Shown: positions 1 through 8,545 of the stretch, in pieces
Position numbering within the stretch: the first letter of the stretch is position 1
How the letters are laid out: every line of letters begins with the position of its first letter
Origin: Halogeometricum sp. S1BR25-6
GTDB lineage: Archaea > Halobacteriota > Halobacteria > Halobacteriales > Haloferacaceae
Direction of reading: 5' to 3'
Length of the DNA stretch: 64,000 nt
Assembly (NCBI RefSeq): GCF_031624495.1
Contig: NZ_JAMQOP010000002.1
Span: 124,001-188,000 of the forward strand
The notes under the pieces: model-generated
Told to the model about the DNA's origin: nothing
Seen by the model: only the letters and a program-made list of their open reading frames with translations
Database searches by the model: none
Program-made: the position numbers and the translations under genes

Positions 1-206
1 CGAGTCGTTCGTTCGGCGCACGAGCCTCGAAGCGTCGTCCGGCTAGAATAAAAAGACGTTTCGCATACAGCTATAGTGTTTTTTCAATCCGGTGTAACTC
101 TATTCGTCACACAATGCTATTCGATGGAGGCAGTGCTTCGGATAGTTTGCGGATGAGACTCGGGTGGTTTCTCGGACGAACCTGCCTGGAGCGAACGACC
201 GGAACG

Positions 207-452
207 ATGCCGAGTGACGAGTATCTCAACTATCGAGCCGAACTGCGCGGCGAGTGGTTCCGACTGGTCCACGAGAGTCCGGGCGGCGGGGAGACGGCGA
301 CGGTGCTCGAACGAACGCATCTGCCGGATGCGAACCCGAATACGGTCAGTGTCACGCTCTCGGACTCCGGCCGTAGCCTCGTTGCGGAGGCGCGCGACGA
401 CAGGGACGGCGTGCTCGCGGAGATGCGGTACGTGTGGGAGGATTCGAGGTAG
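207..452 (+). CDS. Small conserved-looking protein of unknown function
   Basis: An 81-residue soluble protein that I do not recognise. I chose the ATG at 207 because the residues that an upstream ATG (114) would add are not acidic and look unlike haloarchaeal protein, while from 207 on the composition is typically haloarchaeal. No membrane segment or Cys cluster is visible. The short, beta-prone sequence (alternating Thr/Val strands followed by a Glu/Arg helix) suggests a compact single domain. It lies alone upstream of a tRNA on the other strand. Real coding is likely from composition, but function is unknown. Confidence 0.5.
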   Translation: MPSDEYLNYRAELRGEWFRLVHESPGGGETATVLERTHLPDANPNTVSVTLSDSGRSLVAEARDDRDGVLAEMRYVWEDSR

Positions 453-485
453 CCGGCGCTCGTCGCGAGAACGGGTCGGCCGCAA

Positions 486-558
486 GCCAGGAGTGGGATT
501 CGAACCCACGAAGTCTCGATTACAAGTCGAGTGCATGAACCGCCCATGCTCTCCTGGC
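486..558 (-). tRNA. tRNA-Thr (anticodon UGU)
   Basis: Full cloverleaf on the minus strand: 7-bp acceptor stem GCCAGGA/TCCTGGC, D stem GCAT/ATGC, anticodon stem CTCGA/TCGAG around loop CTTGTAA (anticodon TGT), T stem GTGGG/CCCAC with loop TTCGAAT. No intron and no encoded CCA. Oddity: the base after the acceptor stem (position 8) is G, where nearly all tRNAs have U. The three other tRNAs in this window have T there. Confidence 0.95.
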
Positions 559-572
559 GCGACTCCGAGTAG

Positions 573-1076
573 TCAGTCCTCCTTTGAGTGTGTATCGCTT
601 TCGACCGCCTTCTCCAACTCGACTCGGTGGACGGCGTAGCCGTGCCGCTCGTAGAACTGCCGCGCCCGCTCGTTTCGCGCCATGGCTTCGAGGCTGATGC
701 GCGCCGCGCCCGCGTCGACCAGCGCCGTCTCCGCGGTTTCGAGGAGTCGCGACCCGACGCCGCGGCCCCGGCGCGCCGGAACGACGTAGAGGTTGCGGAT
801 GACCCCCCGGACGTCGTCCTGTTCGAAGTCGCCGCGTTCGAGGCTGAACATCACGAACCCGACGATTTCGTCGCCGGTGCGGGCGACGCGGAGGCCGCCC
901 GTGACGGCGTGCCGGGCCATCGCCTCGCGTATCCGCTCGCGGTTCTCGTCGGCCCGGAGGTGCGAGCGGTAGGACCGCTGGTCGGCGGCGAGTTCGACCC
1001 AGAGGTCCGCGAGGACGTCGATGCTGTCCGTTCCGGCCCGAACGATGCGCACCGCGCATTCGTCGGTGTGATCCAT
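573..1076 (-). CDS. GNAT-family N-acetyltransferase
   Basis: A 167-residue single-domain acetyltransferase of the GNAT superfamily, which moves an acetyl group from acetyl-CoA to an amine. The acetyl-CoA binding motif A is visible around residues 93-110 (NLYVVPARRGRGVGSRLLE), followed by the motif B region with NERARQFYERHGY, the usual C-terminal signature in this family. The substrate cannot be told from sequence. It is a lone gene convergent to nothing obvious, with tRNA-Thr just downstream. Confidence 0.85.
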   Translation of the reverse strand: MDHTDECAVRIVRAGTDSIDVLADLWVELAADQRSYRSHLRADENRERIREAMARHAVTGGLRVARTGDEIVGFVMFSLERGDFEQDDVRGVIRNLYVVPARRGRGVGSRLLETAETALVDAGAARISLEAMARNERARQFYERHGYAVHRVELEKAVESDTHSKED

Positions 1077-1296
1077 CGACTACGGTACGTTCCCCGGGGC
1101 GAAAGAACTACTCCCCGCCCCGCACCGGCGGCCGCCGGTCGTAACCTCTCGACCGACGGACGCCGACACCGAACGCTCGTCCGCCAGACCCGCGTGCGAC
1201 CGTTCGTTCGCTCGTGAATCTCGTCTGCAGTGTTCGGTGAATGAAGAAAGACTTATCATCGTTTCACGTCCGCAAATACCGTGAGGATAGTTATCA

Positions 1297-2403
1297 ATGG
1301 GTATCGCTGAGACCTACTCACGCGGTCGCCGGTTCGCAGTCGACAGACCGGGGGCGCTTCTCTTGGCCGTCGTCGGAGTTCTCCTCGTCGGAGACCTTCT
1401 CACCGGCCTCGCCTCCGGGCGGACTGCATTCAGCGACGTGGGGTCGCTGATCTGGGACGGCCTCATGCGTGGGCTGGTGATCGGGTTGGCGGGAATCGGA
1501 CTCTCGATGACGTACAGTATTCTGAACTTCGCGAACTTCGCGCACGGCGATTACATCACCGCGGGGGCGTTCTCCGGGTGGGGGACGACCTACCTGCTGG
1601 CGGGCCTCGGACGCGCCGACATCGGGTCGCTGCTGCTCGTCGGCGCGGGCGGGTCGGTGTTCGGCGGCGCACTCGGTATCGGCATCACGGGGACGCCGAT
1701 AGCCGTCGTCGCCGGTCTGCTCGTCGCCGGCGCGTTCACCGTCGCCCTCTCGCTTGCGGTCGACCGGTTCATCTTCCGGCCGATTCGCGACGAGGACGGC
1801 ATCACGCTCCTCATCACGAGCATCGGCGTCGCGTTCGCGCTTCGCTACATGATGCAGTTCGTCTTCGGGTCGGACGTGCGCGGGACGACGGCGCAACCGC
1901 CGGCCGTCTCGCTGTACTTCGTCGACGGAGCGGTCCGCGTCAACATGCACGACCTGACGCTCGTCGTCGTCGCGGGCGGTCTGATGCTCGGCGTGCACCT
2001 CCTGCTTCAGCGGACGAAACTGGGCAAGGCGATGCGCGCGATGGCCGACAACGAGGACCTCGCGCGCGTCACGGGGATTCCGACCGAACGCGTCGTGCGG
2101 GCGGTGTGGATCATCGGGGGCGGTCTCACCGGCGTCGCCGGCTACATGTTCGTCCTCTGGAAGGGAACGCTCGGCTTCAACGACGGCTGGTTGCTTCTCC
2201 TCCTGATCTTCGCGGCCGTCATCCTCGGCGGCATCGGGTCGGTGTACGGCGCCATCGCGGGCGGCCTCGTCATCGGGCTGACGGCGTCGCTGTCGGTCAT
2301 CTGGATTCCATCGGCGTTCGCCCGCGCGGCGGCGTTCTTCGTGATGATCGTCATCCTGCTCGTGAAACCGTCCGGACTGTTCAGCGGGAGGTCGACCGCA
2401 TGA
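1297..2403 (+). CDS. livH: Branched-chain amino acid type ABC transporter permease LivH
   Basis: First gene of a four-gene ABC uptake operon. The 368 residues form a string of hydrophobic helices with the LivH signature early on (GLSMTYSILNFANFAHGDY) and the cytoplasmic EAA-like coupling region (GKAMRAMADNEDLARVTGI) near residues 245-265 that contacts the ATPases. It would build the membrane channel together with LivM. The start at 1297 has an A/T-rich AAATA about 20 nt upstream, compatible with a leaderless or short-leader promoter. The stop codon overlaps the next start (ATGA). The substrate is inferred from family only and could be another amino acid, an amide or urea. Confidence 0.9.
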   Translation: MGIAETYSRGRRFAVDRPGALLLAVVGVLLVGDLLTGLASGRTAFSDVGSLIWDGLMRGLVIGLAGIGLSMTYSILNFANFAHGDYITAGAFSGWGTTYLLAGLGRADIGSLLLVGAGGSVFGGALGIGITGTPIAVVAGLLVAGAFTVALSLAVDRFIFRPIRDEDGITLLITSIGVAFALRYMMQFVFGSDVRGTTAQPPAVSLYFVDGAVRVNMHDLTLVVVAGGLMLGVHLLLQRTKLGKAMRAMADNEDLARVTGIPTERVVRAVWIIGGGLTGVAGYMFVLWKGTLGFNDGWLLLLLIFAAVILGGIGSVYGAIAGGLVIGLTASLSVIWIPSAFARAAAFFVMIVILLVKPSGLFSGRSTA

Positions 2404-3746
2404 GCGTCCGAGAGGACCTCGCGGACCGAGTGCCCGGCGGCGACGCCGGTCTCATCGTCGCCGTGCTGGTCGTGCTGTACGTCGCGTACGTGCTCGCCGG
2501 GGTCGGTCTCGGCTACTCGCTGCGCGGCCAACTCAACACCGTCGCGGTGTTGACGTTCTACATCGGCGTCTTCGCCATGCTGGCGCTGGCGCTGAACTTA
2601 CATTGGGGGTACACCGGACTCTTCAACATCGGCATCGTCGGCTTCATGGCCGTCGGCATCTACGTGATGGCGCTGGTGTCGAAGCCGCTCTACCAGTCCG
2701 GCGGCGCGGCGCAGGTGGGCGGCCTCGGTCTCCCCCTCGTCGTCGGCATCGTCGCCGGCATGGTCGCCGCGGCGCTGCTCGGACTGGTGGTCGCCCTGCC
2801 GGCGCTCCGGTTGCGGGCCGACTACCTCGCTATCGTCACCATCGCGATGTCGGAAATCGTTCGATTCAGCTTCCTCTCGGGGGAGTTCCAGCAGTTCACC
2901 CTGTTCGGCGAACGCGTCGGCTTCGGCGGCGGGTCGGGGCTCATTCTCGACTTCACCGACCCCTTGCAGGCGTTCTTCGAGACGTTCGGTCTGTGGGGCG
3001 CCTACCTGAGTTTTGTCGACACCTTCGAGGCCATCGTCCCCACGAACCCGAAACCGGTCGTCGACGGTCTGGTGTACGGCGCGGTCCTGCTCCTGTTCGT
3101 CGCGGCGTACTACTGGCTGTTGAAGCGCACCGGCGAGTCGCCGTTCGGTCGCGTGCTCAAGGCCATCCGCGAGGACGAGGACGTGGCGAACTCGCTCGGG
3201 AAGGACACCAACCAGTTCAAAATCAAGTCGTTCATGCTCGGGTGCGCACTGATGGGGCTGGCGGGCATCCTCTGGTTCATGACGCAGGGGGCGGTGACGC
3301 CGAACACGTTCCGCCCGCGCATCACCTTCTTCGTCTGGATCGCGCTCATCATCGGCGGCGCGGGGTCGAACACCGGGAGCGTGCTCGGCGGCGCCGTCTT
3401 CGCGGCGGTGCTGTACCAGGGGCCGCGGTACTTCAAGAACCTCGTCGACGCCGCGCTCCCGTCGTTCAACGCGCCGTCGAGTTTCGGCCCGGCCGTGGCG
3501 CCGCTCATCTCGAATCTCAACCCGGCGCCGCTGTTCTACTACACCGTCGACAGTATTCGGCAGTTACAGCTCGTCCTGATGGGGCTGGTGCTCATCTGGT
3601 TGATGCACAACCGCCCCGAGGGGATGCTCGGCCACCGCAAGGAGACGGCCGCGGGCATCCCGCTCACGGCGAAACGTGCGCGCACCGCCGCGACGGACGG
3701 CGGCACCGAAAGCGACGACGGAGACGGAGGCGAACGCAATGAGTAA
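2400..3746 (+). CDS. livM: Branched-chain amino acid type ABC transporter permease LivM
   Basis: Second permease of the LIV-type importer, 448 residues when started at the ATG that overlaps the livH stop by 4 nt. Hydrophobic helices alternate with the LivM hallmark near residues 60-80 (ALNLHWGYTGLFNIG) and the coupling helix region (GRVLKAIREDEDVANSLGK). The C-terminus carries a long charged tail of about 60 residues. It overlaps livG by 8 nt, indicating translational coupling. It is expected to form a heterodimeric channel with LivH. Confidence 0.9.
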   Translation: MSVREDLADRVPGGDAGLIVAVLVVLYVAYVLAGVGLGYSLRGQLNTVAVLTFYIGVFAMLALALNLHWGYTGLFNIGIVGFMAVGIYVMALVSKPLYQSGGAAQVGGLGLPLVVGIVAGMVAAALLGLVVALPALRLRADYLAIVTIAMSEIVRFSFLSGEFQQFTLFGERVGFGGGSGLILDFTDPLQAFFETFGLWGAYLSFVDTFEAIVPTNPKPVVDGLVYGAVLLLFVAAYYWLLKRTGESPFGRVLKAIREDEDVANSLGKDTNQFKIKSFMLGCALMGLAGILWFMTQGAVTPNTFRPRITFFVWIALIIGGAGSNTGSVLGGAVFAAVLYQGPRYFKNLVDAALPSFNAPSSFGPAVAPLISNLNPAPLFYYTVDSIRQLQLVLMGLVLIWLMHNRPEGMLGHRKETAAGIPLTAKRARTAATDGGTESDDGDGGERNE

Positions 3747-4626
3747 GACCGAGAACGACGCGAACACGGACGCGAGCAAGACCGAGACCGAACCGAACGC
3801 GAGCGAGCCACCGGCCGACGCTCCCATCTTGGGCGGCGGCGGGCCGGCGGTGACCGCCGAACGGCCGCTCGAAGTCGACGGTCTGCGGAAGTCCTTCGGC
3901 GGCATCACGGCCGTCGACGGCGCGTCATTCTACGTCGAGGGCGGCACGCTGACGGGACTCATCGGCCCGAACGGCGCCGGTAAGTCGACGACGTTCAACC
4001 TCATCACGGGCATGCTGACGCCCGACCAGGGGACGGTGACGTTCAACGACGAGGACATCACCGGGATGGAGCCGCACGCCATCGCGAACAAAGGGCTCGT
4101 CCGGACGTTCCAAATCGCGCGCGAACTCGAGGATATGACCGTCTTGGAGAACATGATGCTCGCGCCGAAGGGGCAGCGCGGCGAGAAGCTCTGGCGGTCG
4201 GTGACGCCCGGCGTCCGCGACGACGTCATCGCGCAGGAGAAGGAGCTCCTCGAACGCGTCTGGGACGTCCTGGAGTTCTTCGACATCGACCACATCGCCG
4301 ACGAGTACGCGGGCAATCTCTCCGGCGGCCAGCGGAAACTGCTGGAGATGGCGCGGGCGCTCCTGACGGACCCCGACATGCTGCTCCTCGACGAACCGTT
4401 CGCGGGCGTCAACCCCTCCCTGGAGAAGCGCCTGCTCGAACACATCCACGCGCTGAAAGAGCAGGGGTACACCTTCCTCCTGGTCGAACACGACATGGAC
4501 CTCATCATGGAGAACTGCGAGCACGTCATCGTCCTGCACCAAGGCCGCGTCCTCACCGAGGGGACGCCGGCGGATATCAAATCGAACGAGGAGGTCATCG
4601 AGGCCTACCTCGGGGGGAACGTGTGA
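3739..4626 (+). CDS. livG: ABC transporter ATP-binding protein LivG
   Basis: ATPase subunit that powers the LIV-type importer. Walker A is GPNGAGKST, the ABC signature is LSGGQRKLLEMAR, Walker B is MLLLDEPFAGVNP and the switch His is in LLVEHDMDL. The roughly 45 residues before the ABC domain are a Thr/Glu/Asn-rich acidic extension, common in haloarchaea but absent from bacterial LivG. The start ATG lies inside the end of livM and the stop overlaps the GTG start of livF. Confidence 0.92.
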   Translation: MSKTENDANTDASKTETEPNASEPPADAPILGGGGPAVTAERPLEVDGLRKSFGGITAVDGASFYVEGGTLTGLIGPNGAGKSTTFNLITGMLTPDQGTVTFNDEDITGMEPHAIANKGLVRTFQIARELEDMTVLENMMLAPKGQRGEKLWRSVTPGVRDDVIAQEKELLERVWDVLEFFDIDHIADEYAGNLSGGQRKLLEMARALLTDPDMLLLDEPFAGVNPSLEKRLLEHIHALKEQGYTFLLVEHDMDLIMENCEHVIVLHQGRVLTEGTPADIKSNEEVIEAYLGGNV

Positions 4627-5444
4627 GCTCCGACGTCGACGTCGACGCCGACGCCGCGGACGCCTCGACCCCCGACTCCGCCGACGCGGGGGAAACGGCT
4701 GGCGCCGCCACCGCCGGGTCGACGCCCGAGGGCGAGGGCGCCGAACTGCTCCGCGTCCGGAACCTCGACGCGGGCTACGGCGACCTTCAAATCCTCACCG
4801 ACGTCGACATGGACGTCCACGACGGCGAGTACGTCACTATCGTCGGTCCGAACGGCGCGGGGAAGTCGACGCTGATGAAGTCCGTCTTCGGACTCACCAA
4901 CCTCATGGGCGGTACGGTGACGTTCGAGGGCGAAGACGTCACCGGACTGCAACCCGAGGACATCATCCACGAGGGCATCGGCTACGTGCCGCAGAACGAC
5001 AACGTGTTCGCCTCGCTCACGGTCCGCGAGAACCTGGAGATGGGGGCGTACATCCTCGACGAGGTGCCGCAGGACGCACTCGACATGGTGTTCGAGCGCT
5101 TCCCCATCTTGGAGGAGCGAGACGACCAGAAGGCCGGCACGATGTCCGGCGGGCAACAGCAGATGCTCGCGATGGGTCGCGCGCTGATGCTGGACCCGTC
5201 GCTGCTGCTCCTGGACGAACCGTCGGCCGGCCTCGCGCCCGACCTGGTCGAGGAGATGTTCGACAAGATAGACGAGATAAACGACGCCGGCACCGCGGTG
5301 CTGATGGTCGAACAGAACGCCAAGGAGGCGCTCAGACGCTGCGACCGCGGCTACGTCCTCGCCAACGGCGAGAACCGCTACGTCGACTCCGGCCGGGCGC
5401 TCTTAGAGGACGAGCAAGTGAGACGAGACTTCCTCGGCGGATAG
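4623..5444 (+). CDS. livF: ABC transporter ATP-binding protein LivF
   Basis: Second ATPase of the importer, 273 residues starting at a GTG that overlaps the livG stop (GTGA). Walker A GPNGAGKST, signature MSGGQQQMLAMGRAL, Walker B LLLLDEPSAGLAP and the LivF-typical VEQNAKEAL at the switch region are all present. As in LivG, an acidic low-complexity N-terminal extension of about 40 residues precedes the domain. It is the last gene of the livHMGF run; the solute-binding protein is encoded on the opposite strand just downstream. Confidence 0.92.
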   Translation: MSSDVDVDADAADASTPDSADAGETAGAATAGSTPEGEGAELLRVRNLDAGYGDLQILTDVDMDVHDGEYVTIVGPNGAGKSTLMKSVFGLTNLMGGTVTFEGEDVTGLQPEDIIHEGIGYVPQNDNVFASLTVRENLEMGAYILDEVPQDALDMVFERFPILEERDDQKAGTMSGGQQQMLAMGRALMLDPSLLLLDEPSAGLAPDLVEEMFDKIDEINDAGTAVLMVEQNAKEALRRCDRGYVLANGENRYVDSGRALLEDEQVRRDFLGG

Positions 5445-5478
5445 TCCGGGCGACTCGAACGCGGACCGGGACGCGGAA

Positions 5479-5484
5479 TTTTTT
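5479..5484 (+). terminator. Possible T-run terminator after livF
   Basis: Six consecutive T residues lie 35 nt after the livF stop in the otherwise GC-rich 159-nt space between livF and the convergent solute-binding gene. Archaeal termination commonly uses such T tracts. No convincing hairpin is needed or seen. Confidence 0.4.
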
Positions 5485-5603
5485 CGAACCGACGCGAGCG
5501 CGAGCGACGACGCTGCGTGCGACCCGACGCCGCCGCTCGGGGTGCAGTACCGAAAGAAACGGTCGGAGTTCGAGAGTCGGCTTGATTCGACCCAGCTCGA
5601 CGC

Positions 5604-7019
5604 TCAGTTGCTCGACCCGGACAGCGCCGACTCGATGACCGAGGAGTACGACGACTCGCCGATGTTGAACGCCACCTGCGTGAGCACTTCGCCGTCGAAG
5701 CTGTCCTCGAAGACGCCGGAGAAGCGCTCCGAAAGCTGCTGGCCGTAGTCGTTGTTGACGTACAGCGTCGACACCGAGGAGGCGTTCAGTCGCTCGGCCA
5801 TCACCTGCGCCATCACGCGTCCCTGCAGGCGGTCCGACGGCGCCGTCCGGAAGATGTAGTCGTTGTCCTCCAGATTCGACACCGACAGCGCCGTCGACGA
5901 CGGCGAGCAGCCGATCATCTCGTTGGGGATGAACACCTGCTGAGAGACGGGGACGTTGACGCCCGAGGAGGCCGTCCCGCAGACGAACGGGACGCCCGCG
6001 CTGGCGAGCGACTGCGCCGCGGAGACGCCGGCGCTCGGCGAGGTCTGGGTGTCCTCTATCTGCTGGTTGACCGAGAGGCCCGCCGGGTTCGCGTCGTTGA
6101 CCAGCATGCCGGGAATCTGTGCGGCCTGAATCATCGGCTGGCCGGTCGAGGCGAGGTCGCCCGTCTCCGGCAGGAGGATTCCGAGCGATATCTCGCGGTC
6201 GCTGCCGCCGGGTCCGCTGTCCGCGGCGGGTCCGGCGCCGTTCGGGTTCTGTCCCTCGAACGACTGCGTCTCGAGGGTCGAGGTCGACTGCGAGTCGACG
6301 CCGTCGAACTCCCAGATGGCGTACGCCGCGGAGGCGGGGTCGCCGTTCTGGTCGAAGTTGGTCGACGAGGAGGCTCCTTGATAGTTGACGTCCTCGCCGT
6401 TGGCGGCGGCCTCGACGCCCTCGACGAAGTTGTTGGGGCCGACCTCCATCCCGCCGGGGTTGGCGATGCGCCGCATCTGTTCTTTGATGGCGGGCCCATT
6501 GTTCTCACCCGCTGCGGCGTTCGCCAGGATGCCGATGGCGGCCGAGTCGAACGACTGGGAGGTGAACACGCCGGGTGCGGAGCCGTACTCCTCCTGGAAG
6601 AGGGAGACGAACGCCTCCTGGTTCGGGCCGCCGGCCGCCGGCGCCGTCCCGGTCACGTTGTTCATGTCGTTGCCGACCTGCGCCGGGAGCGCGCCGTCGC
6701 GCAGGCCGTCGGGGATGAGGATGGCCTCGGCCCCGTCGGACTGGCTGTAGTAGTCGCGGAACAGCTGAATCCCGCTTTCGGGGTAGCCGATGACGACCAG
6801 TCCGTCCGGGCCGTCGCCGCTTCCGCCGCCGCCGCTACTGTCGGTCTCGGTGCCGGTACCCGCGTCGGTTCCCGACCCGGCGTCGGTCCCCGTCTCACCC
6901 TGCGTCTCGGTCCCGCCGTCGTCCGGGCTTCCGATACAACCCGAGAGGCCCACCACGCCCACTGCCCCGGCCGCACCCGCTCTTTTCAGAAAGTCACGCC
7001 GTACGATATCACGTGCCAT
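5604..7019 (-). CDS. ABC solute-binding lipoprotein of the LIV type, apparently circularly permuted
   Basis: A 471-residue Tat-exported lipoprotein: twin Arg at 7-8, hydrophobic segment, lipobox LSGC with Cys28, then a Gly/Thr/Asp/Glu linker to about residue 70. It should capture substrate for LivHMGF outside the cell. The order of parts is odd. Residues 71-256 begin with GLVVIGYPESGIQLFRDYY and match the C-terminal part of type I periplasmic binding proteins. A linker at 257-274 follows, then residues 275-471 open with the usual N-terminal strand (EISLGILLPETGDLASTG) and stop at SYSSVIESAL, the helix that in family members immediately precedes the GYPESG strand. Together the parts make one complete domain. 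The frame is open and clean, so this is not a frameshift. The gene has its own promoter and is convergent with livF. Confidence 0.88.
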   Translation of the reverse strand: MARDIVRRDFLKRAGAAGAVGVVGLSGCIGSPDDGGTETQGETGTDAGSGTDAGTGTETDSSGGGGSGDGPDGLVVIGYPESGIQLFRDYYSQSDGAEAILIPDGLRDGALPAQVGNDMNNVTGTAPAAGGPNQEAFVSLFQEEYGSAPGVFTSQSFDSAAIGILANAAAGENNGPAIKEQMRRIANPGGMEVGPNNFVEGVEAAANGEDVNYQGASSSTNFDQNGDPASAAYAIWEFDGVDSQSTSTLETQSFEGQNPNGAGPAADSGPGGSDREISLGILLPETGDLASTGQPMIQAAQIPGMLVNDANPAGLSVNQQIEDTQTSPSAGVSAAQSLASAGVPFVCGTASSGVNVPVSQQVFIPNEMIGCSPSSTALSVSNLEDNDYIFRTAPSDRLQGRVMAQVMAERLNASSVSTLYVNNDYGQQLSERFSGVFEDSFDGEVLTQVAFNIGESSYSSVIESALSGSSN

Positions 7020-7042
7020 GTGACACGCAAAGGCAGTTACCG

Positions 7043-7050
7043 TTTATAAA
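7043..7050 (-). promoter_or_regulatory. TATA box of the solute-binding lipoprotein gene
   Basis: TTTATAAA is centred about 27 nt before the ATG at 7019, the spacing expected for a leaderless haloarchaeal transcript. Confidence 0.65.
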
Positions 7051-7198
7051 TCTACCCTTCGACCCGTCAAAATGACTCGAATTCGCACGTCTGACACCCG
7101 TGAAACGTGAGCGATTGTTACTGACACACGAGGGAACGAGGGAGGCGCTTCGGAGGCGAACCGCCACGCTCAAATCGGCGCGGACGCGTTCTCCATCG

Positions 7199-7855
7199 AT
7201 GACCATCCCGTCGTTCGTCATCGGTATCGCGGGCGGGACCGGCGCGGGCAAGACCACCGTCGCGCGACTCATCACGGAGAACGTCGGCGAGTCCGTCACG
7301 CGCATCCCCATCGACAACTACTACGAAGACCTGAGCCACCTCGACCTCTCCGAACGCGAGGCGGTCAACTACGACCACCCCTCGGCGTTCGAGTGGGGTC
7401 TCCTGCGAGAACAGCTTTCGACGCTGTTGGAGGGGCGACCCATCGAGATGCCAGTGTACGACTTCGAGATTCACAACCGGAAGGACGAACCGACGACGGT
7501 GGAACCGACGGACGTCATCATCGTCGAGGGAATCCTCGCGCTGTACGACGAGGAGGTAAACGAGATGTTCGACCTGCGTCTCTACGTCGAGACGGACGCC
7601 GACGTTCGCATCCTCCGACGAATCGAACGCGACGTCATCGAACGCGGGCGCGACTTGGAGGGCGTCATCGACCAGTACCTCTCGACGGTGAAGCCGATGC
7701 ACGAGCAGTTCATCGAACCCTCGAAGAAACACGCGGACCTCATCATCCCCGAAGGAGCCAACAGCGTCGCGGTGAACCTCCTAGAGGAGAAGGTGATGGC
7801 GGAGGTACACGGCGACACGGTGCGCGACTGGGAGCGCCCGTCACCGGAGCGGTAG
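7199..7855 (+). CDS. udk: Uridine kinase
   Basis: Phosphorylates uridine/cytidine to the monophosphate in pyrimidine salvage. The 218-residue P-loop protein starts IPSFVIGIAGGTGAGKTT (Walker A), followed by the nucleoside-binding stretch IPIDNYYEDLSHL and DHPSAFEWGLL, then IIVEGILALYD (Walker B-like) and the lid region RRIERDVIERGR, all in uridine-kinase order. I chose the ATG at 7199, since upstream residues are not conserved-looking and the P-loop normally begins within ten residues of the start. Confidence 0.9.
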   Translation: MTIPSFVIGIAGGTGAGKTTVARLITENVGESVTRIPIDNYYEDLSHLDLSEREAVNYDHPSAFEWGLLREQLSTLLEGRPIEMPVYDFEIHNRKDEPTTVEPTDVIIVEGILALYDEEVNEMFDLRLYVETDADVRILRRIERDVIERGRDLEGVIDQYLSTVKPMHEQFIEPSKKHADLIIPEGANSVAVNLLEEKVMAEVHGDTVRDWERPSPER

Positions 7856-7870
7856 GCGCCGTCCGGAATC

Positions 7871-8194
7871 TCAGGCGCTCTTCTTGCCGCTGACGAACTG
7901 GTCGGCGCCCTCGTAGAACCAGTAGCCCGACTCGCGCATCGCCCGCCCGACCGCCTGGTGGAACGGGACGAACGCGTCGAACTCCTCCTCTTCGACGTTC
8001 TCGAAGATGTCCCGCAGGGGGACGACCGTCTGGTAGTCGATGCGAATCGGCTCGTCGCCGTGCGCCTCGACGAACTCGTCGCGCGAGAGGGGGAAGTCCT
8101 CCTCCTCGTCTATCTTCTTCGCGATGATCGCCTGTCCGTACTTCCGCATCCCCTCGCTCCCCTCCTCGCCGTCGGGGTCGTGTGGCCAGTCCAT
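7871..8194 (-). CDS. Small conserved haloarchaeal protein (DUF5785-like)
   Basis: 107 residues, soluble, starting MDWPHDPDGEEGSEG. I recognise it as a conserved haloarchaeal family (probably DUF5785) without known function. The sequence contains a Lys/Arg-Tyr-Gly rich N-terminal helix, a strand-rich middle and a C-terminal SGYWFYEGADQF stretch. It is convergent with udk, the stops being 15 nt apart. Start chosen at the conserved MDWPHD. Confidence 0.7.
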   Translation of the reverse strand: MDWPHDPDGEEGSEGMRKYGQAIIAKKIDEEEDFPLSRDEFVEAHGDEPIRIDYQTVVPLRDIFENVEEEEFDAFVPFHQAVGRAMRESGYWFYEGADQFVSGKKSA

Positions 8195-8284
8195 GATTCG
8201 ACGTTGGGAGGGCGACTCATAGCCGTTACGCATCTCGGGGACGCCGACGGCAGGGCTTTGTCGCCGGAGGCCCGATGTCGGCCC

Positions 8285-8518
8285 GTGACGACTCCTTCGT
8301 CCCACCGCGGCGACGCGTCCGACTCCGACCCCGATTCCGACAGCGGGACACTCCCGGTGCTGCTCGCCGCCGCGGCGCTCGTCTGCGGACTGCTCGCCGG
8401 GTGGGCGCTGACCGGCGTAGGGTTCGCGGCCGTCGAAGCCGTCCTCGTCGCCGGTGTGGCCGCACTCGCCGTCTTTTCCTGTCTGCGCTACGCCGTGACC
8501 CGTCTGTCGACCGAGTGA
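8285..8518 (+). CDS. Small two-helix membrane protein
   Basis: 77 residues from a GTG start: an acidic Ser/Asp-rich head of about 20 residues, then two hydrophobic segments (TLPVLLAAAALVCGLLAGWAL and AVEAVLVAGVAALAVFSCL) separated by a short polar turn, then a short basic tail. No known domain. Divergent from the DUF5785-like gene. Confidence 0.6.
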   Translation: MTTPSSHRGDASDSDPDSDSGTLPVLLAAAALVCGLLAGWALTGVGFAAVEAVLVAGVAALAVFSCLRYAVTRLSTE

Positions 8519-8545
8519 GGGACGGGGTCGGCTCCACACACGGTG

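Noticed and set aside
1578-2399. Long open frame overlapping livH in another frame
   Set aside because: Composition is Arg/His-rich, typical of shadow frames in GC-rich DNA; the livM gene really starts at the ATG overlapping the livH stop.
5604-7019. Swapped order in the binding protein as a frameshift or two broken genes
   Set aside because: One continuous frame with signal peptide, both halves and linker; no stop, no residual second copy after the stop codon.
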